Positions 5,294-11,821 of a stretch of 11,828 nt of DNA are shown in pieces. The stretch is from Devosia equisanguinis. GTDB lineage: Bacteria; Pseudomonadota; Alphaproteobacteria; Rhizobiales; Devosiaceae. The DNA lies in contig CAMDAL010000101.1 in assembly GCA_945888565.1 (NCBI GenBank), positions 1 to 11,828 of the forward strand. Direction: 5' to 3'. Numbering within the stretch: position 1 is the first letter of the stretch; each line of letters begins with the position of its first letter. A program made the position numbers and the translations under genes. The notes under the pieces were generated by a model. It did not search any database, was not told the origin of the DNA, and saw only the letters and a program-made list of their open reading frames with translations.

Positions 5294-7777
5294 TCAAACC
5301 TGCCCCATCGCTTCCCTGATGAGCTCGTCGGCGGCGTCGGCCATGGCGCTTTCGCGGGCCTCGCCGAAAACGGCCTCTTTGCCGATATCGAGCAGAATCG
5401 GTACCGCCAAAGGGGAGATTCGGTCGAGGGGCTTGTGCACGATGTGCTGCCTGATCCGGGCGAGCATGTGGCCGAGCCGCTCGATATCGAGCAGGCCGCG
5501 CGCGGCATCGCGCCGCGTCGCCTGGATCAGGATGTGGTCGGGCTCGTGCTGGTAGAGCACGTCGTAGATGATATCGGACGAAACGGTGATCTGCCGCCCG
5601 GTCTTTTCCTTCACCCCGACGTGGCGGCGCTCGATCAGGCCGGCGATTATGGCGCAGTTGCGGAAGGTGCGGCGCATCAGTGCGCTCTCGTCGAGCCAGG
5701 CTTCGAGGTCGTCGCCCAGCATGTCCTCGTCGAACAGGTCGTCGAGCGACAGGCGGCCGGTGCGGATCAGGCCGGAGAAATCGCCGAGGCCCCAGATGGC
5801 AAGGGAATAATCCGATGCCACGAAGCCCAGCGGCCGGGCGCGGGCGCGTTCGAGCCGGCGGGTCAACAGCATGCCGAGGGTCTGGTGCGCGAGGCGGCCC
5901 TCGAACGGGTAGCAAACGAGGAAGTTCTGGCTGCCGCGCGGAAAGGTTTCGACCAGCAGGCTGTCGGGCTGCGGCAGCAGCGACGCTTCCTGCTGCAGGC
6001 GCAGCCAGTCGGCCACCTGGTCCGGGAGTTGCGACCAGTCGTCGGGGTGGGCGAGCAGCTTGCGCACGCCTTCGGCGAGGAAGGTCGAAAGAGGGAAGCG
6101 GCCGCCCATATAGGATGGGATCTTGGGGTCCTTGCCCTGCGAGCGCGAGACATAGGCCTCGCTTTCGACCATGCCCTCGTAGGCCACCACCTCGGAGCCG
6201 AAGAGGAACGTGTCGCCCTTGGTGAGGGTGGTGAAGAAGTACTCCTCCATCTCGCCCAGCACGCGACCGCCGCGGCCGATCGGGCCGGTGGTCGCGCCGG
6301 TCTTGAAGCCCCTGCCCCGCACCAGCCGCACCTTCACCATCGCCTCCTCGACGATGGTGCCGATGTTGAGCCGGTACTGCTGGGCGATGCCGGGATGGGC
6401 GATGCGGAACTTGCCGTCGGGCATCACCTTCAGCTTGGCATAGCGCTCGTAGGCCCGTAGCGCGTAGCCACCGGTGGCGACGAAATCGACGACGCGCTCG
6501 AACGTCTCCCAGTCGAGGTCGCGATAAGGCCAGGCGCGGCGGATTTCGTCGTGGAGCGCGACGGGGTCGAAGGCGTCGGCGCAGGCGGAGCCGAGCACGT
6601 GCTGGGCCAGCACGTCGAGGCCGCCGGAGACGGGGTCCTCGCTGTCCTGCCAGTTGTGCTGGACCGCTTCGAGCGCCGCCTCGCATTCCAGCACCTCGAA
6701 GCGGTTGGAGGGGACGAAGAGCGCCTTCGATGGCTCGTCGAGCCGGTGATTGGCGCGGCCGATGCGCTGCAGCATGCGGCTCGCACCCTTGGGGGCGCCG
6801 ATCTGCACGACGAGGTCGACATCACCCCAGTCGATACCGAGATCGAGCGTGGAGGTACAGACGACCGCCCGCAGCCGGCCTTCCGCCATGGCCGCTTCCA
6901 CCTTGCGCCGCTGCTCCACGGCAAGCGAGCCGTGGTGCATGGCGATGGGCAGGTCTTCGTCATTGGCCTCCCACAGCAACTGGAACAGCAGTTCGGCCTG
7001 CGAGCGGGTGTTGACGAACAGCAGCGTGGTGCGGTGCGCCTTGATCACCTGGTAGAGGTCGGGGATGGCGTAGGCGGCGGAGTGGCCGGCCCAGGGCACG
7101 TACTGCTCGGTGTCGAGGATGCCGATATCGGGCCTCGCGCCGCCCGTCCCCAGCAGGAGCCGGGCCTCGGCATTCGGCACCGGCGTGGCGATCCAGTCGC
7201 GCAGGATTTCGGGATGCGCGACTGTGGCGCTGAGCGCCGTGACCCGCAGTTGCGGCGCCAGCGTGCCCAGCCGCGCCAGCCCCAGCGACAGCAGTTCACC
7301 GCGCTTGTTGGTGACCATGGCATGCAGTTCGTCGATGACGATGCGCCTGAGGCCGCCGAACAGCTTGCCGGCATCGCCGTGGCTCAGCAGCAGCGCCAGT
7401 TGCTCGGGGGTGGTGAGCAGGATGTGCGGCGGATCGGTGCGCTGGCGCTGGCGGCGGTGTGCCGGCGTATCGCCGGTGCGGGCCTCGACCTTGATCGGCA
7501 GCCCCATCTCGGTGACAGGCGCCATCAGGTTGCGCTGCACATCGACGGCGAGGGCCTTCAGCGGCGACAGGTAGAGGGTGTGGAGGCCCTTCGCGGGGTT
7601 TTCGATCAGGTCGTTGATGGTGGGCAGGAACCCGGCCAGCGTCTTGCCGGCACCGGTGGGCGCGATCAGCAGCGCCGAGTCACCCGCCTCGGTCGCTTCC
7701 AGCACATCGAGCTGGTGGGCGCGGGGCGACCAGCCTTTGCTTGCAAACCAGTCGGCAATCTGGGGGTGGAGAGGCAA
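5294..7777 (-). CDS. lhr: Ligase-associated Lhr-core DEXH-box DNA helicase
   Basis: This is a superfamily-2 helicase of about 827 residues, the length of the Lhr core. Motif I (Walker A) is APTGAGKT at 39-46 with K45; motif Ia is YLSPLKALAVD; motif II is DELH at 149-152; motif III is TALSAT; motif IV region is LLFVNTRSQAE; motif V/VI read TSTLDLGIDWG and QRIGRANHR. The remaining half carries the winged-helix and Lhr-specific domains. Lhr-type enzymes are ATP-driven 3'-5' translocases acting on DNA or DNA-RNA hybrids in repair. With PdeM directly after it, this is the ligase-associated subgroup. The start is unsettled: a TTG at 7777 (MPLHPQIADWF, preceded by CGGGAA at six bases) fits family N-termini; the longer TTG at 7828 has no ribosome site and a Lhr-unlike leader. 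The kinase gene runs divergently 81 bases away. Confidence 0.93.
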   Translation of the reverse strand: MPLHPQIADWFASKGWSPRAHQLDVLEATEAGDSALLIAPTGAGKTLAGFLPTINDLIENPAKGLHTLYLSPLKALAVDVQRNLMAPVTEMGLPIKVEARTGDTPAHRRQRQRTDPPHILLTTPEQLALLLSHGDAGKLFGGLRRIVIDELHAMVTNKRGELLSLGLARLGTLAPQLRVTALSATVAHPEILRDWIATPVPNAEARLLLGTGGARPDIGILDTEQYVPWAGHSAAYAIPDLYQVIKAHRTTLLFVNTRSQAELLFQLLWEANDEDLPIAMHHGSLAVEQRRKVEAAMAEGRLRAVVCTSTLDLGIDWGDVDLVVQIGAPKGASRMLQRIGRANHRLDEPSKALFVPSNRFEVLECEAALEAVQHNWQDSEDPVSGGLDVLAQHVLGSACADAFDPVALHDEIRRAWPYRDLDWETFERVVDFVATGGYALRAYERYAKLKVMPDGKFRIAHPGIAQQYRLNIGTIVEEAMVKVRLVRGRGFKTGATTGPIGRGGRVLGEMEEYFFTTLTKGDTFLFGSEVVAYEGMVESEAYVSRSQGKDPKIPSYMGGRFPLSTFLAEGVRKLLAHPDDWSQLPDQVADWLRLQQEASLLPQPDSLLVETFPRGSQNFLVCYPFEGRLAHQTLGMLLTRRLERARARPLGFVASDYSLAIWGLGDFSGLIRTGRLSLDDLFDEDMLGDDLEAWLDESALMRRTFRNCAIIAGLIERRHVGVKEKTGRQITVSSDIIYDVLYQHEPDHILIQATRRDAARGLLDIERLGHMLARIRQHIVHKPLDRISPLAVPILLDIGKEAVFGEARESAMADAADELIREAMGQV

Positions 7778-7782
7778 GCTGC

Positions 7783-7797
7783 GTTCCCGGTTTGTGC
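7783..7797 (+). promoter_or_regulatory. Candidate LexA-like SOS box (one mismatch) before the helicase
   Basis: The sequence GTTC-CCGGTTT-GTGC differs at one position from the alphaproteobacterial LexA consensus GTTC-N7-GTTC. It lies 6-20 bases upstream of the preferred helicase start, and between the divergent helicase and kinase genes. DNA damage control of a repair helicase would make sense, but a single near-match is weak evidence, and the site would be coding if the longer helicase start at 7828 is used. Confidence 0.22.
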
Positions 7798-7858
7798 GCA
7801 GTATGGGGTGTGCGCGCGGAGGCGGCAAGTGCTAGAAGTCTCGCTACGGAGGGCTTCG

Positions 7859-8539
7859 ATGAACGACAACGAACCGCAGGTGTTGCAACTGGCGCCGGAG
7901 GCAGCGCTGACCGCCATCGCCGACAGGGCCCTCTCGGTGCTGGCAGGGCGCGGTGGACGGATCGCGGTGGGCATCTCAGGTGGTCCCGGCGTCGGTAAAT
8001 CGACGCTCGCGGTGCGGCTGGTCGAGGCGTTGAACGCCGCCACCCCCGGGCTCGCCGCCTATGTGCCGATGGACGGGTTCCACATGCGGCACGCCAAGCT
8101 CGAATCGTTGGGGACGGTGAAGGACAAGGGCGCGCCGCACACCTTCGAGGGCGCGGCGTTCGCCGAGTTCCTCGCCGGGGTGAAGGCGGCAACGACGCCG
8201 ATCAGCGGGCCGGGCTATTCGCGCGAGATCGAGGACGTGGTGGTCGACGCATTCATCGTGCCGGCCAGCGCGCGGGTGCTGGTGGTGGAGGGCAACTACC
8301 TGCTGCTCGCCAACGCCCCATGGTGGCAGGTGCGGCCGCTGCTCGACCTCGCCGTGTTCATCGACGTGCCGCGCGATGCGGTGAAGGCACGCCTGCTGAA
8401 GCGCCACGCCGAGCACGGGCTGTTCAGCGAGGCGCGCAACCGCGAGCACGTCGAACGGGTCGACCTCGCCAACTACGACCTGGTGAAGCGCTCCCGCGGC
8501 CGGGCGGACCTGGCGATCGATCTGGTGACGGAGGGGTAG
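7859..8539 (+). CDS. Nucleoside/nucleotide kinase family P-loop protein (uridine kinase / pantothenate kinase-like fold)
   Basis: This is a 226-residue P-loop kinase. Walker A is GGPGVGKST at 41-49 with K47. The motif PMDGFHM (70-76) supplies the Asp typical of the phosphoribulokinase/uridine kinase/type I pantothenate kinase group. VLVVEGNYLLL and the region LAVFIDVPRDAVKARLLKRH resemble the Walker B and lid segments of the PRK09270-type family. Members phosphorylate a sugar or nucleoside with ATP in the cytosol; in some rhizobia a relative (FrcK) accompanies a fructose transporter, but no transporter is here, so the substrate is not assignable. The ATG at 7859 is supported by a strong GGAGG site (7848-7852) six bases before it. 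The reading frame is open much farther upstream across the helicase gene; that extension is a shadow. It ends just before the REP-like pair. Confidence 0.88.
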   Translation: MNDNEPQVLQLAPEAALTAIADRALSVLAGRGGRIAVGISGGPGVGKSTLAVRLVEALNAATPGLAAYVPMDGFHMRHAKLESLGTVKDKGAPHTFEGAAFAEFLAGVKAATTPISGPGYSREIEDVVVDAFIVPASARVLVVEGNYLLLANAPWWQVRPLLDLAVFIDVPRDAVKARLLKRHAEHGLFSEARNREHVERVDLANYDLVKRSRGRADLAIDLVTEG

Positions 8540-8576
8540 AGGCTGCGGCGAAACGGGCTCGCGTTGTGCCTGTGCT

Positions 8577-8629
8577 GCCCCCTCCACCGGCTACGCCGGT
8601 CCCCCTCCCCCGCTTCGCAGGGGAGGATC
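8577..8629 (+). repeat. REP-like palindromic element, copy 1 (forward)
   Basis: This 53-bp element is identical to 11697-11749. It has two hairpins: ACCGGC-TAC-GCCGGT (8586-8600) and CCTCCCC/GGGGAGG around a CGCTTCGCA loop (8604-8626). The layout GCCCCCTCCACC, short stem, CCCCCTCCCCCG, second stem recurs in all four copies in the window. Such GC-rich palindromes are common between genes in alphaproteobacteria. It lies downstream of the kinase gene and may end its transcription. Confidence 0.88.
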
Positions 8630-8659
8630 CGGCCAGTCGCCGTGGGGGCCACATTGGGT

Positions 8660-8682
8660 CTTCCCCCGTGTAACGGGGGAAG
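8660..8682. terminator. Possible bidirectional transcription stop between convergent kinase and pyrD genes
   Basis: A perfect 10-bp GC-rich stem with a 3-base loop lies 121 bases after the kinase stop and 60 bases after the pyrD stop. There is no U-run on either side, so a classical intrinsic terminator is not shown; the role rests on its stability and its position between converging genes. Confidence 0.35.
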
Positions 8683-8711
8683 GGGACCATGCGGAGCATG
8701 GTGAAGGGGGC
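8660..8711 (-). repeat. REP-like palindromic element, copy 2 (inverted, diverged)
   Basis: Read on the minus strand this has the same plan as copy 1: GCCCCCTTCACC, a 7-bp stem with loop TCC (ACCATGC/GCATGGT, 8686-8702), CCCCTTCCCCCG, then a 10-bp stem. That last stem, CTTCCCCCGT/ACGGGGGAAG with loop GTA (8660-8682), is perfect. With copy 1 it forms a head-to-head pair between two convergent genes, which suits a bidirectional terminator or mRNA 3'-end protector. Confidence 0.82.
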
Positions 8712-8741
8712 GGCATAGGCACAGCGTTTGAACGCCCGGCG

Positions 8742-9851
8742 CTACAAGCTCGCTTTGCCGCTCGCCCACTCTTGGGTGGTCTGGCCGGTGAGTTGCGACA
8801 CCGAGGTCAGGCCCCGGCTCCGCACTGCAGCGGCCAACCCGCGTTTGATGCGGTCGAGCATGTCGAGGCCGCCGAAGACCAGCGCCGAGTAGAGCTGGAT
8901 GGCGTCGGCGCCGGCTTCGAACTTGGCGACGGCGCTTTCGGGCGAGTGGATACCGCCGACGCCGATGATCGGCAGCGTGCCGACGCGCTGGCGAACCTGC
9001 GCGAGTTTACGGGTGGAAAGGTTGAAGAGCGGCTTGCCGGAGAGACCGCCGGTTTCGGTGGCGTTCTCCATGCCCTCGACCGGGTCGCGGGTGATGGTGG
9101 TGTTGGAGACGATGAGGCCGTCGAGGTCGGTGGCCAGCACCACCCGAGCAATGCTGTCGAGCGCCTTCTCGTCGAGGTCGGGCGCGATCTTCAACAGTAC
9201 CGGGACGCGGACAGAGGCCTTTGAGCGCGCCTTCAGCACGGCGCCGAGCAGCCGCTCCAGCGCCTCGTCGGCCTGCAGGTTGCGCAGCCCGGGCGTGTTG
9301 GGCGAGGAGATGTTGATCGTCAGGTAGTCGGCGACTTCGGCGAAGCGGGTGACGCCGGTGACGTAGTCGGCGACGAAATCCCCGGAATCCTTGTTGGCGC
9401 CGATATTCACCCCGAGGATGGCGCCGATATGCGCGCCCTTGAGCCGCGCGAAGGCCGCGTCGTGACCCTCGTTGTTGAAGCCCATGCGGTTGATGACGCC
9501 GTCGGCGGCCGCGATGCGGAACAGCCGCGGCTTGGGGTTGCCGGTCTGCGGGCGCGGCGTGACGGTGCCGATCTCGACCATGCCGAAGCCCATGCGGGCG
9601 AGCGGCTTCGGGACCTCGGCGTTCTTGTCGAAGCCGGCGGCCATACCGACCGGGTTCTTCAGGTCGAGGCCGCAGAGCGTCGTGCGCAGTTCGGGCGGAT
9701 CGACCCCATCCTGCTCCGGCGCGAGGCCGAGGCGGAGGGCCGAGATGGTGGCACCGTGGGCGATTTCGGGGTCCATCTTCAGCAGCGCCTCGCGCGTGAA
9801 GCCGGAAACGAGCGGCATGCGCAGCAGCGGCGACAGGCGGGAGAGGATCAC
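8742..9851 (-). CDS. pyrD: Dihydroorotate dehydrogenase (quinone), class 2
   Basis: This 369-residue FMN enzyme oxidises dihydroorotate to orotate, the fourth step of de novo UMP synthesis, passing electrons to quinone at the inner membrane. Class 2 hallmarks are present: an N-terminal helical membrane-associating segment (residues 1-45, with LLKMDPEIAHGATI), PVGMAAGFDKNAE (67-79), EIGTVTPRPQTGNPKPR (93-109), NRMGFNNEG (121-129), GVNIGANK, and NISSPNTPGLR (180-190) with the catalytic serine (S183 by alignment to the class 2 motif). The FMN phosphate-binding region reads IIGVGGIHS and GADAIQLYSA. The GTG at 9851 is chosen because it overlaps the upstream gene's stop as GTGA and places the N-terminal helices correctly; the frame stays open for 43 more codons but that stretch is antisense-like sequence within the DUF952 gene. 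Second gene of a two-gene operon. Confidence 0.96.
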   Translation of the reverse strand: MILSRLSPLLRMPLVSGFTREALLKMDPEIAHGATISALRLGLAPEQDGVDPPELRTTLCGLDLKNPVGMAAGFDKNAEVPKPLARMGFGMVEIGTVTPRPQTGNPKPRLFRIAAADGVINRMGFNNEGHDAAFARLKGAHIGAILGVNIGANKDSGDFVADYVTGVTRFAEVADYLTINISSPNTPGLRNLQADEALERLLGAVLKARSKASVRVPVLLKIAPDLDEKALDSIARVVLATDLDGLIVSNTTITRDPVEGMENATETGGLSGKPLFNLSTRKLAQVRQRVGTLPIIGVGGIHSPESAVAKFEAGADAIQLYSALVFGGLDMLDRIKRGLAAAVRSRGLTSVSQLTGQTTQEWASGKASL

Positions 9852-10213
9852 TTTACCCAGTCCGGCAGGGCGACGCTGCCATCGGCGGCGACGTCGATAT
9901 GGGCGATCGGACCAAGCGCGTGCATCGGCAGTTCGGCGTAGAGGTGCGGGAAGAGTTCGCCGTTGCGCGACGCCTCCCACTGCATCGCCGCGCCGAAGGG
10001 AGCGCAGGCGAGCTGGAAAAGCACCTGGTCGGTGAGGCCGGCGAAGTAGAGCCTGATGGTTTCGGGCAGCTGGGCGGCAGTCGACAGGTGGATATAGCCA
10101 TCCGCCTTGTCGATCGGCTGGCCGACGAAAGTGCCGGAAGCGATCGAGGCGTCGTACACCTCGCGGCTGACGACCTTGTAGACGAATTCGGGGGTTTGCA
10201 TCGGGGTGACCAT
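9848..10213 (-). CDS. DUF952 domain protein
   Basis: This small cytosolic protein of about 121 residues matches DUF952 (PF06108): FVYKVVSREVYD near the start, then the signature DGYIHLSTAAQLPET (38-52) and FPHLYAEL toward the end. I recall DUF952 being placed by comparative work with the ADP-ribosyltransferase-like fold, where the Y-I-H-L-S histidine would be an NAD-binding residue; that is memory, not shown here, and the biochemical function is not established. The ATG at 10213 is chosen; the ATG at 10201 (MQTPEF) is equally possible, and neither has a good ribosome site. Its stop overlaps the pyrD start by four bases (GTGA), so the two are co-transcribed and coupled. DUF952 upstream of pyrD is, from memory, a common rhizobial arrangement. 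Confidence 0.88.
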   Translation of the reverse strand: MVTPMQTPEFVYKVVSREVYDASIASGTFVGQPIDKADGYIHLSTAAQLPETIRLYFAGLTDQVLFQLACAPFGAAMQWEASRNGELFPHLYAELPMHALGPIAHIDVAADGSVALPDWVK

Positions 10214-10303
10214 GGCGCGGGAACCTAGTGGGGCCCGCACGGAATCACAAGTTGCGCCGCGCGACTTTACAGCGGCGGGCGGCGCGGGCTAAATAGGATA
10301 AGT

Positions 10304-10321
10304 TTCCTCATCGACGAGGAA
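10304..10321. promoter_or_regulatory. 18-bp near-palindrome, candidate operator of the S24 repressor
   Basis: TTCCTCATCGACGAGGAA is its own reverse complement except at one central pair (A10310/C10315). It lies 27-44 bases before the S24 repressor start, just after the AT-rich stretch TAAATAGGATAAG that could hold a promoter -10 element. It is in the gap shared with the divergent DUF952-pyrD operon, so a protein bound here could control both directions. Autoregulation by the repressor is an inference from position. Confidence 0.45.
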
Positions 10322-10347
10322 TCCATCCCGCTGCATGGACCGCCCGA

Positions 10348-10992
10348 ATGGTCTCGCATGTCGATATCTGGAACGCGATCGACGCGCTGGCCGAGCGTCA
10401 CGGCTTTTCCGCGTCCGGCCTCGCACGCGTGGCCGGGCTCGATGCGACGGCATTCAACAAATCGAAGCGGATCAGCAAGGACGGGCGCGAGCGCTGGCCC
10501 TCGACCGAAAGCATCGCCAAGGTGCTGGAGGCCACGGGCGAGAACTTTGACGCGTTCCTGTCCGGCGGCGGTGCCTTCGTGCAGATGCGCGGGCCGGAGA
10601 TCGTGCGGCCGGTCGTGCCGCTGCTCGGGCTGGCGCAGGCGGGGTCGGGCGGCTTCTTCGATTCGGCGGGGTTCCCGGCCGGACAGGGCTGGGACGTGGT
10701 GGAGCTGCCATCGAGCCAGGAAGACGGCACCTACGCGCTCGAAGTGAGCGGCGATTCCATGCTGCCGCTCTATCGCGACGGCGACGTGGTTGTGGTGTCA
10801 CCCACCGCGCAGATGCGGCGCGGCGACCGCGTGGTGGTGCGCACCAAGGGCGGCGAAGTGCTGGTGAAGGTGCTGTACCGGCAGACGCCCAAGGCGGTCG
10901 AGTTGCATTCGCTCAACCCGGTACATGCCCCGCGCACCATCGAGGTGCATGAGATCGAGGGCATGGGCCGCATCGTCTGGGCCAGCCAGTAG
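10348..10992 (+). CDS. XRE-like helix-turn-helix / peptidase S24 (LexA-like, phage-repressor type) transcriptional regulator
   Basis: This is a 214-residue repressor. The N-terminal DNA-binding helix-turn-helix domain covers about 3-72 (SASGLARVAGLDATAFNKSKR as core, then WPSTESIAKVLEATG). The C-terminal S24 domain (about 88-212) has the serine nucleophile S137 in GDSMLP and the lysine general base K174 in VLVKVLYR. An Ala-Gly pair at 98-99 (LAQAGSGG) sits where LexA and CI-type repressors cut themselves. So every element for RecA-stimulated or other self-cleavage appears intact. This type is chromosomal and conserved in rhizobia; I see no phage genes around it, so it is probably not a prophage remnant. 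Regulated genes are unknown. The ATG at 10348 has no clear ribosome site; the family N-terminus (SHxxIWxAID) supports it. Confidence 0.92.
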   Translation: MVSHVDIWNAIDALAERHGFSASGLARVAGLDATAFNKSKRISKDGRERWPSTESIAKVLEATGENFDAFLSGGGAFVQMRGPEIVRPVVPLLGLAQAGSGGFFDSAGFPAGQGWDVVELPSSQEDGTYALEVSGDSMLPLYRDGDVVVVSPTAQMRRGDRVVVRTKGGEVLVKVLYRQTPKAVELHSLNPVHAPRTIEVHEIEGMGRIVWASQ

Positions 10993-11022
10993 TTTCACCT
11001 GCCCATTAGTTTCACCTGCCCA
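10990..11022. repeat. 17-bp-period direct duplication at the end of the S24 gene
   Basis: TAGTTTCACCTGCCCA occurs at 10990-11005 and again, perfectly, at 11007-11022 with one base between. The first three bases of copy one are the stop codon of the S24 gene. It looks like a local slippage duplication in the 58-base gap before the next gene. Confidence 0.9.
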
Positions 11023-11050
11023 GTTCGTCGCCTGCCATGGAGGAGCGAAG

Positions 11051-11653
11051 ATGAGTTCCGATCTCGAGATCCTGGTGCCGCAGAGCGGTAGCGGCCCCGG
11101 CGTGCTTGTGGTGCATCCGTGGTGGGGACGGAACGCGACGGTGCGCGACTACGGCCGGGCGCTGTCGGAGCTTGGCTTCGTCGTCGGGCTGCTGGACGCG
11201 TTCGAGGGGACGGTGGTGACTGACCGCGACGATGCGCAGGCGCTGATCGAGAAGCACTGGCAGGCGGCGCCGGGGCGGGTGACGGCGGCGTTCGAGCGGC
11301 TGGCCGGGCACGCGGGAGTGCGTGGTCCGATCAGCGGCGTGGGGTTCTCGTTTGGGGCGTTCCAGTTGCTGGGGCTGATGGACACGCTGCCGCTGCACCG
11401 GCTGGTGACCTACTACGCCGACCGCGAGGTGAAGCTGGGTGCCGTGCCGGTGCTCGGGCATTTCGCCGAGACCGACGAGTTTCAGGATGACCAGCCGGGC
11501 ATGATCCGGATGCTGGAGGCGGCCGGCGCACCGGGCGGCGCGAGCGTCTATCCGGGGACACGGCATTGGTTCGCCGAGAAGGACCGGCCGGAGTTCGATG
11601 CGGCAGCGGCGCGGAGCGCGTTCGAGCGGACTGTGACGTTTCTCAGGGGGTGA
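11051..11653 (+). CDS. Dienelactone hydrolase family alpha/beta hydrolase
   Basis: This 200-residue alpha/beta hydrolase belongs to the dienelactone hydrolase family (PF01738). An N-terminal strand and loop GVLVVHPWWGRNATVRDY (17-34) fit the family oxyanion region. The catalytic triad appears as S100 in GFSFGA, D142 in ETDEF and H172 in TRHWF. Classical chlorocatechol-pathway enzymes use Cys as nucleophile, so Ser here marks a general esterase-like branch rather than true dienelactone hydrolase; no chlorocatechol genes are nearby and the substrate is unknown. It is cytosolic, with no signal peptide. The ATG at 11051 has a strong GGAGGAG site six bases upstream (11039-11045); an in-frame ATG at 10925 would overlap the S24 gene with unrelated sequence and is rejected. 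It follows the S24 gene by 58 bases and may be co-transcribed. Confidence 0.9.
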   Translation: MSSDLEILVPQSGSGPGVLVVHPWWGRNATVRDYGRALSELGFVVGLLDAFEGTVVTDRDDAQALIEKHWQAAPGRVTAAFERLAGHAGVRGPISGVGFSFGAFQLLGLMDTLPLHRLVTYYADREVKLGAVPVLGHFAETDEFQDDQPGMIRMLEAAGAPGGASVYPGTRHWFAEKDRPEFDAAAARSAFERTVTFLRG

Positions 11654-11696
11654 GGGGCTGGGCGCTGGTCGTTTGTGCTGACGCCGAGCCCGTGCC

Positions 11697-11749
11697 GCCC
11701 CCTCCACCGGCTACGCCGGTCCCCCTCCCCCGCTTCGCAGGGGAGGATC
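11697..11749 (+). repeat. REP-like palindromic element, copy 3 (identical to copy 1)
   Basis: All 53 bases equal those at 8577-8629, including both stems. It begins 44 bases after the hydrolase stop and is followed 20 bases later by a tandem diverged copy. Perfect identity across a 3.1-kb distance, between unrelated genes, points to recent copying or conversion. Confidence 0.9.
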
Positions 11750-11769
11750 AGAAAGGCATGCTGCCGGAT

Positions 11770-11821
11770 GCCCCCTCCACCACGCTACGCGTGGTCCCCC
11801 TCCCCCGCTTCGCGGTGGAGG
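11770..11821 (+). repeat. REP-like palindromic element, copy 4 (tandem, diverged, near window edge)
   Basis: Same plan as copy 1 with changed stem bases: ACCACGC-TAC-GCGTGGT (11779-11795), then CCCCCTCCCCCG and a second, weaker stem CCTCC/GGAGG (11799-11821). Base changes on one arm of the first stem are matched on the other. The element may continue past the window edge. Confidence 0.82.

Noticed and set aside
5435..6460. 341-residue plus-strand frame inside the helicase gene
   Set aside because: Antisense shadow; all helicase motifs are on the minus strand.
5253..6686. N-terminal extension of the pdeM frame to 708 residues
   Set aside because: Arg/Pro-rich shadow of the helicase in another frame; PdeM family length is about 230 residues.
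6551..7858. Upstream extension of the kinase frame
   Set aside because: It is antisense to the helicase; a strong ribosome site marks the ATG at 7859.
9852..9980. Upstream extension of pyrD to 412 residues
   Set aside because: It overlaps the DUF952 gene in another frame and is Arg-rich; the GTGA overlap gives the natural start.
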